DNA of 64,000 bases. It comes from Thermoleophilia bacterium SCSIO 60948. Lineage in GTDB: Bacteria; Actinomycetota; Thermoleophilia; Solirubrobacterales; 70-9. A program made the translations under genes and the position numbers. Positions 27,139 to 35,815 of the stretch are shown here, piece after piece (the first letter of the stretch is position 1; every line of letters starts with the position of its first letter). The stretch is taken from positions 1,604,001 through 1,668,000 of the forward strand of contig CP053031.1 of NCBI GenBank assembly GCA_021496505.1, in the 5' to 3' direction. Below the pieces are notes generated by a model. The model made no database searches. It was not told the origin of the DNA and worked only from the letters and a program-made list of their open reading frames with translations.

Positions 27139-27914
27139 GCGCTCGCCGATCGGCTCGAGGCGGCCGCCGCGTGCCGCTCCCACACCGCCCAGGGGGCCGT
27201 TCCGCCCCGCCACAGGTCGCCGAGGACCACGGCGTCCTTGTAGGTGTCCATGCAGTCCCAGAAGCCCGTGTGGCGGTAGGCGTGGAGCTCGCCGCGGGCC
27301 GCGAGTCTGCGCAGCGGGTCGCGCTCGAGGACGCTGTCGGCCTCGAGCAGGTCGAGGAACGGCGGCTCGAAGCAGAAGAAGCCGCCGTTGACCCAGTCGT
27401 CGAGCCGCGGCTTCTCCTCGAAGCTGGTCACGAGCCCGTCCTCGCCGACGTTCGTGATCCCGAACTGCGAGTAGGGACGGACGACGGTCATCGAGCCGTC
27501 CCCGCCGTGGCGCGAGTGGAAGCCGAGCAGCGCGGAGAGGTCGATGTCGGCGACCCCGTCGGCGTAGGTCGCGCAGAACGTCCCGCCCTCGGCGCGCAGG
27601 CGATCGCCGATCGCCGCGAGGCGTCCGCCCGTCGGCGTGTCGAGGCCCGTATCGATCGCCTCGAGCTCGACCGGCTCGGGCCACTCGGCCGAAGCCGCGA
27701 ACTCGGCGACCTGATCGCCGAGGTAGCCGGTCAGGAGCAGGAAACGGCGGAAGCCCTGCGCCGCGTAGATCCGCACGACGTGCCAGAGGATCGGCATCGA
27801 CCCGATCTCGACCAGCGGTTTCGGGATCGCGTGCGTGTGTTCCTGAAGTCGCGTCCCGCGGCCACCGCAGAGGATGGCGACCGGGATATCGGCGACCTCG
27901 CGCCTAGGCGCCAC
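27135..27914 (-). CDS. rfbF: Glucose-1-phosphate cytidylyltransferase (RfbF-like)
   Basis: The 259-residue nucleotidyltransferase has the signature AILCGGRGTRLQEHTHAIPK with KPLVEIGSMPILWH, and TYADGVADID and EKPRLDDWVNGGFF, which fit RfbF better than RmlA or GalU. It would make CDP-glucose from CTP and glucose-1-phosphate. GTG 27914 is the start; the 5' end overlaps the sulfur-carrier gene by 11 bp. It is translationally linked to the dehydratase downstream. No other sugar genes are nearby, so the end product is unknown. Confidence 0.85.
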   Translation of the reverse strand: MAPRREVADIPVAILCGGRGTRLQEHTHAIPKPLVEIGSMPILWHVVRIYAAQGFRRFLLLTGYLGDQVAEFAASAEWPEPVELEAIDTGLDTPTGGRLAAIGDRLRAEGGTFCATYADGVADIDLSALLGFHSRHGGDGSMTVVRPYSQFGITNVGEDGLVTSFEEKPRLDDWVNGGFFCFEPPFLDLLEADSVLERDPLRRLAARGELHAYRHTGFWDCMDTYKDAVVLGDLWRGGTAPWAVWERHAAAASSRSASA

Positions 27915-28179
27915 CGGCCACGGCGGGAAGGATCGTCACCTCGTCGCCGTCGGAGAGCTCCGTGTCGAGCCCGTCGGCGAAACGGATGTCCTCGCCCGAG
28001 ACGTAGACGTTGACGAACCGGCGCAGGGTCCCGCCCTCCGTGATCCGGGCCTTGAGGTCCTCGTGCTCGGTGAACACGGCGTCGAGCGCCTCGCCCACCG
28101 TCGAGCCCTCGACCTCGAGCTCGCCCGACCCGTCCGTTGCCGCGCGAAGCTGCGCGGGGATCTTCACAGTGACGCTCAT
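27904..28179 (-). CDS. Ubiquitin-like sulfur carrier, CysO/MoaD family
   Basis: A 91-residue beta-grasp protein. LRRFVNVYVSGEDIRF and DGDEVTILPAVAGG are nearly the pattern of mycobacterial CysO. The tail is GG followed by one Ala, so a carboxypeptidase (Mec-like) would have to remove the Ala before activation. It starts inside the stop of the threonine synthase-like gene and lies under the same SAM-I riboswitch. It would deliver sulfur as a C-terminal thiocarboxylate. MoaD for molybdopterin is less likely given the neighbours, though a molybdoenzyme exists at 60562. Confidence 0.9.
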   Translation of the reverse strand: MSVTVKIPAQLRAATDGSGELEVEGSTVGEALDAVFTEHEDLKARITEGGTLRRFVNVYVSGEDIRFADGLDTELSDGDEVTILPAVAGGA

Positions 28180-29438
28180 CCGGCGCGGGAGCCTACCGCC
28201 TCCCGGGGCGCCTCGACTGTCTCCTCGAAGCTGCCCATGTTCGGCTCGATCACGTGCATCTCGAAGCTGTCGCGGGTCGCGTCAAGGGTCTTGAGTCCCT
28301 CGCCGGTGATGTATGCCACCACCCGCTCGGAGGGATCGATGTCGCCGCGCTCGGCGAGCTTTCGAAGCGTCGCGATCGTCACGCCGCCGGCGGTCTCGGT
28401 GAAGATGCCGGTCGTCTCGGCGAGCAGACGGATCGCGTCGCGGATCTCATCGTCGGAGACCTGGTCGATCCCACCGCCGCTGCGGCGCGCGAGCTCGAGC
28501 GCATAGGGCCCGTCGGCCGGATCGCCGATCGCCAGCGACTTGGCGATCGTGTCCGGGCGCTGAGGCTTGCAGACCTCCCAGCCGTTCTCGAACGCGGTCG
28601 CGACCGGGCCGCAACCCGCCGCCTGGGCGCCGTTGAACACGGGCAGCTCACCTTCGAGCAGGCCGATGTCCAGCCACTCGCCGAAACCCTTGGCGATCTT
28701 CGTGAACAGCGACCCCGAGGCGATCGGCGAGACGACGCGGTCCGGCAGCTCGAAGCCGAGCTGCTCGGCGGTCTCGTAGGCGAGCGTCTTCGAGCCCTCG
28801 GCGTAGTAGGGGCGCAGGTTGACGTTCACGAACGCCCACGGCCGCGACTGCGCGAGCTCGGTGCAGAGCCGGTTGACGTCGTCGTAGTTGCCGTCGACGC
28901 CGACGAGCTCGGTGCCGTAGACGCCCGTGGCGAGCAGCTTCTGCTCCTCGAGGTTGGACGGCACGAAGACGTAGGAGTCGAGGCCGTTGGCGGCCGCCTG
29001 GGCGGCGACGGAGTTGGCCAGGTTCCCGGTCGAGGCGCAGGCCACCGTCTCGAAGCCGAGCTCGATCGCCTTCGCGAGCGCGACCGCGACGACGCGGTCC
29101 TTGAACGAGTGGGTCGGGTTGGCGGCGTCGTTCTTGACGTAGAGCTCGCCGATCCCGAGCCGCTCGGCGAGTCGGTCGGCCTTGACGAGCGGCGTGAAGC
29201 CGGGCTGCACCGGATCGCGCGGCCGGCCCGTGAACGGAAGGAAGTCCGCGTAGCGCCAGATCGAGTTCGGGCCGGCCTGGATCTTGCGGCGTGTCTCAGC
29301 GGCGTCGAGGTGTGAGAAGTCGTATCCGACCTCGAGCGGGCCGAAGCAGTGCTCGCATACGAACAGGGCCTCGCTCGGGTACTCCGTGCGGCACTCACGA
29401 CATCGGAGAACCTGATTGCTCGTTGCCTTGGCTGTCAC
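28176..29438 (-). CDS. thrC: Threonine synthase or threonine synthase-like PLP enzyme
   Basis: The 420-residue protein has an N-terminal zinc ribbon (Cys13, Cys16, Cys28, Cys31), then a fold-type II PLP domain with Lys113 in HSFKDR, ASTGNLANS and the phosphate loop. This is the architecture of thermophile-type ThrC, which converts O-phosphohomoserine to threonine. GTG 29438 is the start. It is preceded by a SAM-I riboswitch and followed, with 4-bp overlap, by a CysO-like carrier. That context would better fit a homocysteine-forming enzyme using the carrier thiocarboxylate; the sequence alone does not decide. Confidence 0.85.
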   Translation of the reverse strand: MTAKATSNQVLRCRECRTEYPSEALFVCEHCFGPLEVGYDFSHLDAAETRRKIQAGPNSIWRYADFLPFTGRPRDPVQPGFTPLVKADRLAERLGIGELYVKNDAANPTHSFKDRVVAVALAKAIELGFETVACASTGNLANSVAAQAAANGLDSYVFVPSNLEEQKLLATGVYGTELVGVDGNYDDVNRLCTELAQSRPWAFVNVNLRPYYAEGSKTLAYETAEQLGFELPDRVVSPIASGSLFTKIAKGFGEWLDIGLLEGELPVFNGAQAAGCGPVATAFENGWEVCKPQRPDTIAKSLAIGDPADGPYALELARRSGGGIDQVSDDEIRDAIRLLAETTGIFTETAGGVTIATLRKLAERGDIDPSERVVAYITGEGLKTLDATRDSFEMHVIEPNMGSFEETVEAPREAVGSRAG

Positions 29439-29481
29439 TGCTCGTCACCGACCTTCCGTGCCCGCGTCTGGCGCCGGGCGT

Positions 29482-29510
29482 AAAAAAACCTTCACCCAGT
29501 GAGCGAAGGT
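29482..29510 (-). terminator. Intrinsic terminator of the SAM riboswitch
   Basis: On the minus strand ACCTTC pairs with GAAGGT around a short loop, followed by seven Ts (29482-29488). It lies 17 bases after the aptamer and 43 bases before the GTG of the threonine synthase-like gene, the normal place for the expression platform. Confidence 0.9.
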
Positions 29511-29527
29511 CCGGTCGGGACTTCACT

Positions 29528-29631
29528 CACATCTAGCTGGAATTGGCACCATCCCGTCGGAGTCCACTTGGGATCCCTCAGGGGGGTTGCCGGGGTATCA
29601 GCGGGCCAGTCCCTCCACCCCTCTTGATGTG
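29528..29631 (-). promoter_or_regulatory. SAM-I (S-box) riboswitch
   Basis: Read on the minus strand, the P1 stem is CACATC (29626-29631) with GATGTG (29528-29533). Inside are the conserved S-box elements AAGAGGGGTGGAGGGACTGG, CCCGCTGATACCCCGGCAACC (in two parts) and GGTGCCAATTCCAGC. The order and spacing are those of the SAM-I aptamer. The following terminator suggests transcription of the downstream operon stops when S-adenosylmethionine is high. Confidence 0.95.
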
Positions 29632-29731
29632 GCGTATGTGAAGGGCACGATAGCGAACGCGCCCGAGGGAGTGGCTACCCTGAGGGGCGCGATGCCAACC
29701 ACGGTCCCAGCCGACGAGAGCGAGAGCCTCG

Positions 29732-30742
29732 ATGCCGAGCCTTCCGAAGCCGAGGCTCAGGCGCCCGCTTCGCGCGGGCGATCGCGGGGGTCCGCAGCAG
29801 CCTGAGGGCGAGCGCCAGCCCGCCGTAGAGGTCGTGACGGCCTCGAACGGGCTGCGCTGGGTCAACATCGAGCGGCCGAGCTCGCTCGAGGCGGGCTGGA
29901 TCGAGGATCAGTTCGAGTTCCACGCCCTCGACATCGAGGACGTGATGAGCCGCAACCAGCGGCCGAAGATCGACGAGTACCCGGACTACCTGTTCATCGT
30001 CCTGCACTTCCCGGTCTTCGATCGCCAGGTGGGGCGACTGAACGCCGGCGAGCTCGACATCTTCGTCGGGCCCGACTTCCTCGTCACGATCCCGAACACG
30101 CCGCTGCCGCCGGTCGAGTACCTGTTCGAGCGCTGCAAGGCCAAGGAGGAGCTCCGCGACGGCCTCTTCGAGCGCGGGGCGGGCTATCTGCTCTACCGGA
30201 TCGTCGACGACTCGTTCGACTACTGCTTCCCGATGCTGCGCAAGATGGGCAACAAGCTCGACGCGCTCGAGGACACGATCTTCGAGGGGCGCTCCGAGGA
30301 GGTCGTCCGCGACATCTCGAACGTCAAGCAGGAGATCATCAACTTCCGCAAGGTGATCCGCCCGCAGCGCGCCGTCCTGCGCGACCTCGAAAACGTCAAA
30401 CAACGCTTCCTCGCGCCCGAGGTCGACCTCGAGATCTACTTCGACGACATCGTCGACTCCCACGAGCGGATCTGGGACATGCTCGAGAACTACAAGGAGG
30501 TCGTCGAGGCGCTCGAGGACACGAACGAGTCGGTGATCTCCCACCGGGTCAACGACATCCTCCGCGTCCTGACCTCGATCTCGGTCATCGTCCTGCCGCT
30601 GACGCTGCTCGCCAGCATCTGGGGCATGAACGTCGGCGTGCCCGGCGAGGGCGACCACACCGCGTTCTACATCGTCGTCGGGGCGATGCTCGCGCTGCTG
30701 GTCGGGATGGCGGCGTACTTCCGCCGTCGCGGTTGGCTCTAG
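29732..30742 (+). CDS. corA: CorA-family Mg2+/Co2+ transporter
   Basis: The 336-residue protein has a large acidic and helical cytosolic funnel domain and two C-terminal membrane segments. The first is followed by the family signature GMN (IWGMNVGVPGEG), the second ends in basic RRR. It is a homopentameric divalent-cation channel of the inner membrane. It is divergent from the riboswitch operon; the 100-bp region between holds both promoters. Confidence 0.93.
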   Translation: MPSLPKPRLRRPLRAGDRGGPQQPEGERQPAVEVVTASNGLRWVNIERPSSLEAGWIEDQFEFHALDIEDVMSRNQRPKIDEYPDYLFIVLHFPVFDRQVGRLNAGELDIFVGPDFLVTIPNTPLPPVEYLFERCKAKEELRDGLFERGAGYLLYRIVDDSFDYCFPMLRKMGNKLDALEDTIFEGRSEEVVRDISNVKQEIINFRKVIRPQRAVLRDLENVKQRFLAPEVDLEIYFDDIVDSHERIWDMLENYKEVVEALEDTNESVISHRVNDILRVLTSISVIVLPLTLLASIWGMNVGVPGEGDHTAFYIVVGAMLALLVGMAAYFRRRGWL

Positions 30743-30798
30743 CCAGGCTCGCAGCGTCCGCTTAGGATCGCCTGATCGATCGGGCGCTCCACAAGACC

Positions 30799-31344
30799 GT
30801 GTGCGCCGGGCTTCTCGCCGCACTCCTCGCGCTCGGCGCGGGATGCGAGGAGGAATCGGCGCCGGAGCGCGGCGATGTCTCGGCCGACGCGGGGTTCGAG
30901 CCGACGAAATTGCCCGCGACTCGGACTCTCGAATGCCGCGAAGCAATGCTCGGTGATGCCGGGCGGGACTGGACTCGTTACGCGACGCGTTCAGGGCCTC
31001 TCGCTCTATTCGGCGACGGACGCAACTTCCGGTCGGACATCGTCTTCATCGAGCGGAGAGGCGTTCGCTCGACGAAGCTTCCGGCGCTCGTGAAGGGTGA
31101 CCGCCGGATCGAGCTCTCCGTCCCTGCGGCCGAGGTCGATCGGATCCGGCTTCACTATGGGCGCCTCGGCGGCGGCGTCGGCTGGGCGTCCGGCTCGCGT
31201 CGCGTCGCGCTCCAGCCGTGCCCCGACCGGTTCGCCACGAGCTTCCCAGGTGGAATCGCGATCCGTGGACGCGATCCCGTCGAGCTGCGGATCGAGGTCG
31301 AGGGCGAGACCGAGCCGCGATCGATCACGATTGGCCGGGTCTGA
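30799..31344 (+). CDS. Putative lipoprotein (181 aa)
   Basis: GTG 30799 begins a short lipoprotein signal (GLLAALLALGAGC). The remaining 165 residues are beta-rich with two further cysteines (LECRE, QPCPD). The family is not recognised. The gene lies 56 bp after corA on the same strand. Confidence 0.7.
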   Translation: MCAGLLAALLALGAGCEEESAPERGDVSADAGFEPTKLPATRTLECREAMLGDAGRDWTRYATRSGPLALFGDGRNFRSDIVFIERRGVRSTKLPALVKGDRRIELSVPAAEVDRIRLHYGRLGGGVGWASGSRRVALQPCPDRFATSFPGGIAIRGRDPVELRIEVEGETEPRSITIGRV

Positions 31345-31419
31345 GCGCGTCGTTGGCCGGTGCCCTGCCGACCCCGGTCTGACCGCGACCGCGGGAGCCG
31401 CGTGGCAGGATGCCGAGGT

Positions 31420-31908
31420 GTGCCGAGCGAACGCATCCTGGCTCCCTGGCGGCTTGCCTACGTGACCGACGCCGCCAAGGACTCGCAGCAGGCCTGCATC
31501 TTCTGCGCGAAGCCGGGCGAGGGCGATGACGACGCCAGTCTGATCGTCCATCGTGGCGAGCGGGCGTTCGTGCTGATGAACCTCTACCCGTACACGAACG
31601 GGCACCTGATGGTCGCGCCGTACGAGCACCTCGGCCAGCTTCAGGCCATCGATCCGGAGGTCACCGCGGAGATGATGGCCCTGGTCCAGCGCTCGATGCA
31701 GGCGCTCGATCGCCGCTACTCGCCCCACGGCTACAACGTCGGCGTCAACCAGGGCCGGATTGCCGGCGCCGGCGTCGAGCACCACATACACATGCACGTC
31801 GTCCCGCGCTGGGGCGGCGACCACAACTTCATGGACGTCCTCGCCGACACGAGCGTCCTCCCCGAGACGGTCGAGCAGGCCTTCGAGGGCATCAAGGAGG
31901 TCTTCTAA
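31420..31908 (+). CDS. HIT-family hydrolase, AP4A phosphorylase-like
   Basis: GTG 31420 gives 162 residues. Zinc-ribbon-like CIFC at about 24-27, YPYTNGHLMVAPYEH, and the histidine triad HHIHMHVVPRW are visible. Proteins of this form hydrolyse or phosphorolyse dinucleoside polyphosphates. It lies 3 bp upstream of the phosphomannomutase gene, in one operon. Confidence 0.88.
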   Translation: MPSERILAPWRLAYVTDAAKDSQQACIFCAKPGEGDDDASLIVHRGERAFVLMNLYPYTNGHLMVAPYEHLGQLQAIDPEVTAEMMALVQRSMQALDRRYSPHGYNVGVNQGRIAGAGVEHHIHMHVVPRWGGDHNFMDVLADTSVLPETVEQAFEGIKEVF

Positions 31909-31911
31909 GAC

Positions 31912-33315
31912 ATGCCGGATTTCCTCGCCGACAGCGGGATCTTCAAGGCCTACGACATCCGCGGCAAGTGGGAGAAGGAGATCGACGCCGACGCCTTCGA
32001 GGCGATCGGCCGGGCGTTCGTCCGCGTCCTGTCCGAGCTCGAGGAGAAGCCGGCGGGCGAGCTCCGCGTGGGTCTCGGCCGCGACATGCGCCTGCAGGCG
32101 CCCGAGGCGGCGGGTCGGATGCGCGACGGGATGGTCGCCGAGGGTGCCGAGGTGATCGACGCCGGTCAGATCGGCACCGAGATGCTCTATTTCCTCGTCG
32201 GCTCGCGTGGGCTCGACGGTGGAGCGATGGTCACCGCCTCGCACAATCCGAAGGCCTACATCGGCGCGAAGCTGATCCGCTCAGGCGCGCTGGCGCTGTC
32301 GGGCGACGCCGGGATCGGCGAGATCCGCGACCTGGTGCGCGCTGAGGGCGACTCGGGGCTGGGCGAGGCGCCGGGTGGCGGCTCGGTCACGGAGATCGAC
32401 GACCTGTTCTCGGAGTTCCACGACTATGCGGCCGGCCTCGTCGACCTCGAGGGGATGAAGCCGTTCAAGGTCGTCGTCGACGGCGGCAACGGGATGGCCG
32501 GGCCGATGGTCGGCCCGCTGCTCGAGCGGATGGGACTCGACCTCGTCACGACTTACTGGGAGCCGGACGGGAATTTTCCCGACCACGAGCCGAACCCGCT
32601 GCTGCCCGAGAACCGCGAGTTCATCGTCCGGCGGATCAAGGAGGAGGGCGCCGACCTCGGGATCGCCTGGGACGGCGACGCGGACCGCTGCTTCTTCTTC
32701 GATTCCGAGGGCGAGTTCGTCGACGGCGACTTCCTGACCGCGCTGCTCGCGCGGCAGGTGCTCGAGAAGGAACCCGGCGCGCGGATCCTCTACGACGTTC
32801 GCGCCTCGCGCGCGGTCCGCGACACGGTCGCCGAGCTCGGCGGAACCTCCGATACGAACCGCGTCGGGCATGCCTTCTTCAAGGTCGGCCTGCGCGAGCA
32901 GGACGCGGCCTTCGGCGGTGAGGTCTCGGGCCACTACTACTTCCGCGACTTCTGGTGCGCGGACTCGGGCACCCTCCCCGCCCTCTACGTCCTCGAGCTG
33001 CTGTCCAACCAGGACAAGAACCTCGCCGAGCTCGTCGCCGAGTACCGCTCGGAGTACTTCATCTCGTCCGAGATCAACTCCGAGGTCGAGGACGCCGAAG
33101 GCAAGATGGAGGAGCTCGTCGCGACCTACGGCCCCGACGGCGAGGGCGGTGAGGTCGACCGCCTCGATGGCGTCTCGGTCGACTTCGATGACTGGCACTT
33201 CAACGTCCGCCCGTCGAACACGGAGCCGCTGCTGCGCCTGAATCTCGAGTCGGTGGCCTCCCGCGAGGACATGGAGCGCCGGCGCGACGAGCTGCTCGAG
33301 CAGATCCGCTCGTGA
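31912..33315 (+). CDS. manB: Phosphomannomutase/phosphoglucomutase
   Basis: The protein has 467 residues of the alpha-D-phosphohexomutase family with all four domain motifs: VTASHNPKAY with the phosphorylated Ser, DGDADRC for metal binding, the GEVSGHYYF sugar loop and RPSNTEP phosphate site. It interconverts mannose-6- and mannose-1-phosphate (or the glucose equivalents), feeding sugar nucleotides for glycolipids and cell wall. It follows the HIT gene by 3 bp. Confidence 0.93.
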   Translation: MPDFLADSGIFKAYDIRGKWEKEIDADAFEAIGRAFVRVLSELEEKPAGELRVGLGRDMRLQAPEAAGRMRDGMVAEGAEVIDAGQIGTEMLYFLVGSRGLDGGAMVTASHNPKAYIGAKLIRSGALALSGDAGIGEIRDLVRAEGDSGLGEAPGGGSVTEIDDLFSEFHDYAAGLVDLEGMKPFKVVVDGGNGMAGPMVGPLLERMGLDLVTTYWEPDGNFPDHEPNPLLPENREFIVRRIKEEGADLGIAWDGDADRCFFFDSEGEFVDGDFLTALLARQVLEKEPGARILYDVRASRAVRDTVAELGGTSDTNRVGHAFFKVGLREQDAAFGGEVSGHYYFRDFWCADSGTLPALYVLELLSNQDKNLAELVAEYRSEYFISSEINSEVEDAEGKMEELVATYGPDGEGGEVDRLDGVSVDFDDWHFNVRPSNTEPLLRLNLESVASREDMERRRDELLEQIRS

Positions 33316-33334
33316 GCCGGCCGGCGGTCGTGGT

Positions 33335-34366
33335 GTGAGCGAGCCCGAGCTCGACGACGCGGGGCGCGCGGCACTCGAGCGAGCGGCTTCGCTCGGGATC
33401 CATCGGTTGCGGATTCCGACGCCGTTCGCCGTCGGACGGGTCAACTGCTATCTCGTCGAGGGCCTCGGCGGCGAGGACGGGCTGACGCTCTTCGACACGG
33501 GCCCGAACTCCGGCAAGGCGCTCGACGAGCTCGAGACCCAGCTCAACGAGCTCGGGCACGCGGTCGAGGACCTCGACCTCGTCGTCATCACGCACCAGCA
33601 CATCGACCATCTCGGGCTCGTCGACGTCGTGCGCCGCCGCGCCGACTGCGAGGTCGCGGTGATCGACGTCGCGGTCGACTACGTGGAGAACTTCGGCGCC
33701 GACGCCGAGCGCGACGACGAGCACTCGGCCGCGCTGATGCTCCATTACGGGATCCCCGAGGACATCGTCACGGCGCTCCGGGCGGTCACCGGCAGCTTCC
33801 GCAGCTGGGGAGCGGCGACGCAGATCGACCGGCCGCTGAGCGACGGCGGCACCCTGGGGCGCTGGGACATCGCGCTGCGCCCGGGCCACAGCCCCTCCGA
33901 TACGACCTTCTGGGACCCCGGCGAGCGGATCCTGATCGCGGGCGACCACCTGATCGCGCACATCTCCTCCAACCCGTTGCTGGCGCGACCCCTCGACGGC
34001 TCGAACCGGCGCGTGAAGTCGCTGCTGAACTACATCGACTCGATGAAGCGGACACGGGAGCTGCCGGAGGGGGCGCTCGTCCTGCCGGGGCATGGAAACC
34101 CGATCACCGATCACCGCTCACTGATCGACGAGCGCCTCGCCGGCCACGAGCGCCGCGCGGCGAAGATCGAGCGGCTGATCCGCGAGCGCTCACGGACCCC
34201 GTACGAGCTCGCGCAGGCGATCTGGGGCAACGTCGCGGTGACGCAGGCCTTCTTGACGCTCTCCGAGGTGATCGGCCATGTCGACCTGCTCGAGCTCGAC
34301 GGCCGGGTACGCGAGGTCGTGGACGAGCGCAGCGGAGTCCTGCGCTTCGAGGCCGCGGGCGCCTAG
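33335..34366 (+). CDS. MBL-fold metallohydrolase
   Basis: GTG 33335 gives 343 residues. THQHIDHLG is the metal motif, with RPGHSPSDT and GDHLI as the later ligands, and a C-terminal helical domain (ERLIRERSRTPYELAQAIWG) like that of LACTB2 and similar thioesterase-like members. The substrate is unknown. It lies in the same run as manB and the kinase that follows. Confidence 0.85.
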   Translation: MSEPELDDAGRAALERAASLGIHRLRIPTPFAVGRVNCYLVEGLGGEDGLTLFDTGPNSGKALDELETQLNELGHAVEDLDLVVITHQHIDHLGLVDVVRRRADCEVAVIDVAVDYVENFGADAERDDEHSAALMLHYGIPEDIVTALRAVTGSFRSWGAATQIDRPLSDGGTLGRWDIALRPGHSPSDTTFWDPGERILIAGDHLIAHISSNPLLARPLDGSNRRVKSLLNYIDSMKRTRELPEGALVLPGHGNPITDHRSLIDERLAGHERRAAKIERLIRERSRTPYELAQAIWGNVAVTQAFLTLSEVIGHVDLLELDGRVREVVDERSGVLRFEAAGA

Positions 34367-34378
34367 CATCAGACGGCG

Positions 34379-35386
34379 ATGACCTCCGTCCCGCCCGCCG
34401 AGCTCGAGACTCGTCCCTCCGAGCGCGATGACGCCGCCCCGCCCTCGCAGAAGAAGCGGATGCTGATCGTCGTCAACCCGTTCGCGCGCACCGTCTCCAA
34501 CCGGCTGAAGAACCTCGTCGTCTACGCCCTCCAGAGCCGCTACGAGGTCGAGGCGATCACGACCGAGGCGCAGAACCACGCGACCGAGATCTCACGCGAG
34601 GCAAAGGCCGAGGGGCACGACATCGTCGTCGCGTTCGGCGGCGACGGCACGCTGAACGAGGTCGTCAACGGGATCGCCGGCACCGACATCGCCTTCTCCG
34701 TGCTACCCGGCGGCTCGACCAACGTCGTCGCGCGGACGCTCGGGATCCCCAACGACGTCGTCGACGCGACCGAGCATCTGCTCGCGCTGGCCGACGACTT
34801 CGAACCGCGACCGATCGACCTCGGCGTCGCGAACGGCCGCCGCTTCCTCTTCTCCTGCGGCGCCGGGCTCGACGCGACCGCCGCGCAGATGGTCGACTCG
34901 CGACCCGAGATGAAGCGTCGTGGCGGGCGCTGGTTCTATGCCTCGGCGGCGATCGGCGGCTTCTATCGCCGCTACCTGACGAACCCCGTGCGAATGCGGC
35001 TTCGAACCGGCGACACGGAGGTCGAGGGGATCACCGCGCTGTGTCAGAACTCCGACCCGTTCACGTTCTTCGGCGAGCGATCGATCCGCGTCTGCGAGGA
35101 CGTGACGATCGACTCGGGAACGCTTTCGATCGCGATGCTCAAGCGCGCCGCCCAGCGCGACGTACCGCTGATCATGGCGCGGATCTTCAACGACTCGATG
35201 AGCGCGGGCGACCATCGCCAGATCGAGCACCTGAGCGGCATCACCGCTGCGACGGTGACCTCGGTCTCCCGCGACGAGAACGGCGACGCACGCGCCTTCC
35301 CGGTCCAGCTCGACGGCGAGTACGTCGGTCACCACAAGGAGCTCGAGCTCGCAATCGAGCCCGGCGCGCTGCGCGTCGTCGCCTGA
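34379..35386 (+). CDS. Diacylglycerol/lipid kinase family protein
   Basis: The 335-residue protein shows IVVNPFA, then VAFGGDGTLNEVVNG with the GGDGT nucleotide motif, then PGGSTNVVART, characteristic of DagK/YegS-type lipid kinases. It is soluble, and probably peripheral to the membrane. It most likely phosphorylates diacylglycerol or a related lipid. It begins 12 bp after the MBL gene. Confidence 0.9.
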   Translation: MTSVPPAELETRPSERDDAAPPSQKKRMLIVVNPFARTVSNRLKNLVVYALQSRYEVEAITTEAQNHATEISREAKAEGHDIVVAFGGDGTLNEVVNGIAGTDIAFSVLPGGSTNVVARTLGIPNDVVDATEHLLALADDFEPRPIDLGVANGRRFLFSCGAGLDATAAQMVDSRPEMKRRGGRWFYASAAIGGFYRRYLTNPVRMRLRTGDTEVEGITALCQNSDPFTFFGERSIRVCEDVTIDSGTLSIAMLKRAAQRDVPLIMARIFNDSMSAGDHRQIEHLSGITAATVTSVSRDENGDARAFPVQLDGEYVGHHKELELAIEPGALRVVA

Positions 35387-35395
35387 GCCCCGGCG

Positions 35396-35812
35396 GTGGG
35401 CTGCGTCTTCTGCGACATCGTCTCGGGTGAGGTCGAGGCCGAGATCGTGTTCGCCGACGAGCACAGCGTCGGGTTCCTCGACCTCCGGCCGCTGTTCGAG
35501 GGCCACGTCCTGCTCGTCCCGCGCGAGCACCACGAGGCGCTCTGGGACCTGCCGAGCGAACTGGTCGAGCCGTTCTTCGCCAACGTCCGCTCGCTGTCGG
35601 TCTGGGTGCGTGAGGCGATGGAGGCCAAGGGCACGTTCGTGGCGATGAACAACATCGTCAGCCAGTCGGTTCCCCACCTCCACGCGCACGTCGTGCCGCG
35701 CAATCCGAAGGACGGCCTGCGCGGCTTCTTCTGGCCGCGTACGAAGTACGCCGACGCGGAGCGGATGGGCGAGGTCGGCGAGCTGATCCGCTCGCGGATC
35801 GCCCGCGGCTGA
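35396..35812 (+). CDS. HIT-family protein
   Basis: GTG 35396 gives 138 residues. The zinc-like CVFC start, EGHVLLVPREHHE and the triad HLHAHVV are typical of HIT hydrolases acting on nucleotide adducts. It lies 9 bp after the lipid kinase and ends 3 bp from the convergent relA. Confidence 0.88.
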   Translation: MGCVFCDIVSGEVEAEIVFADEHSVGFLDLRPLFEGHVLLVPREHHEALWDLPSELVEPFFANVRSLSVWVREAMEAKGTFVAMNNIVSQSVPHLHAHVVPRNPKDGLRGFFWPRTKYADAERMGEVGELIRSRIARG

Positions 35813-35815
35813 GCG

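Noticed and set aside
27904-28179. MoaD for molybdopterin synthesis
   Set aside because: The sequence is closer to CysO, and it is in an operon with a ThrC-like gene behind a SAM-I riboswitch.
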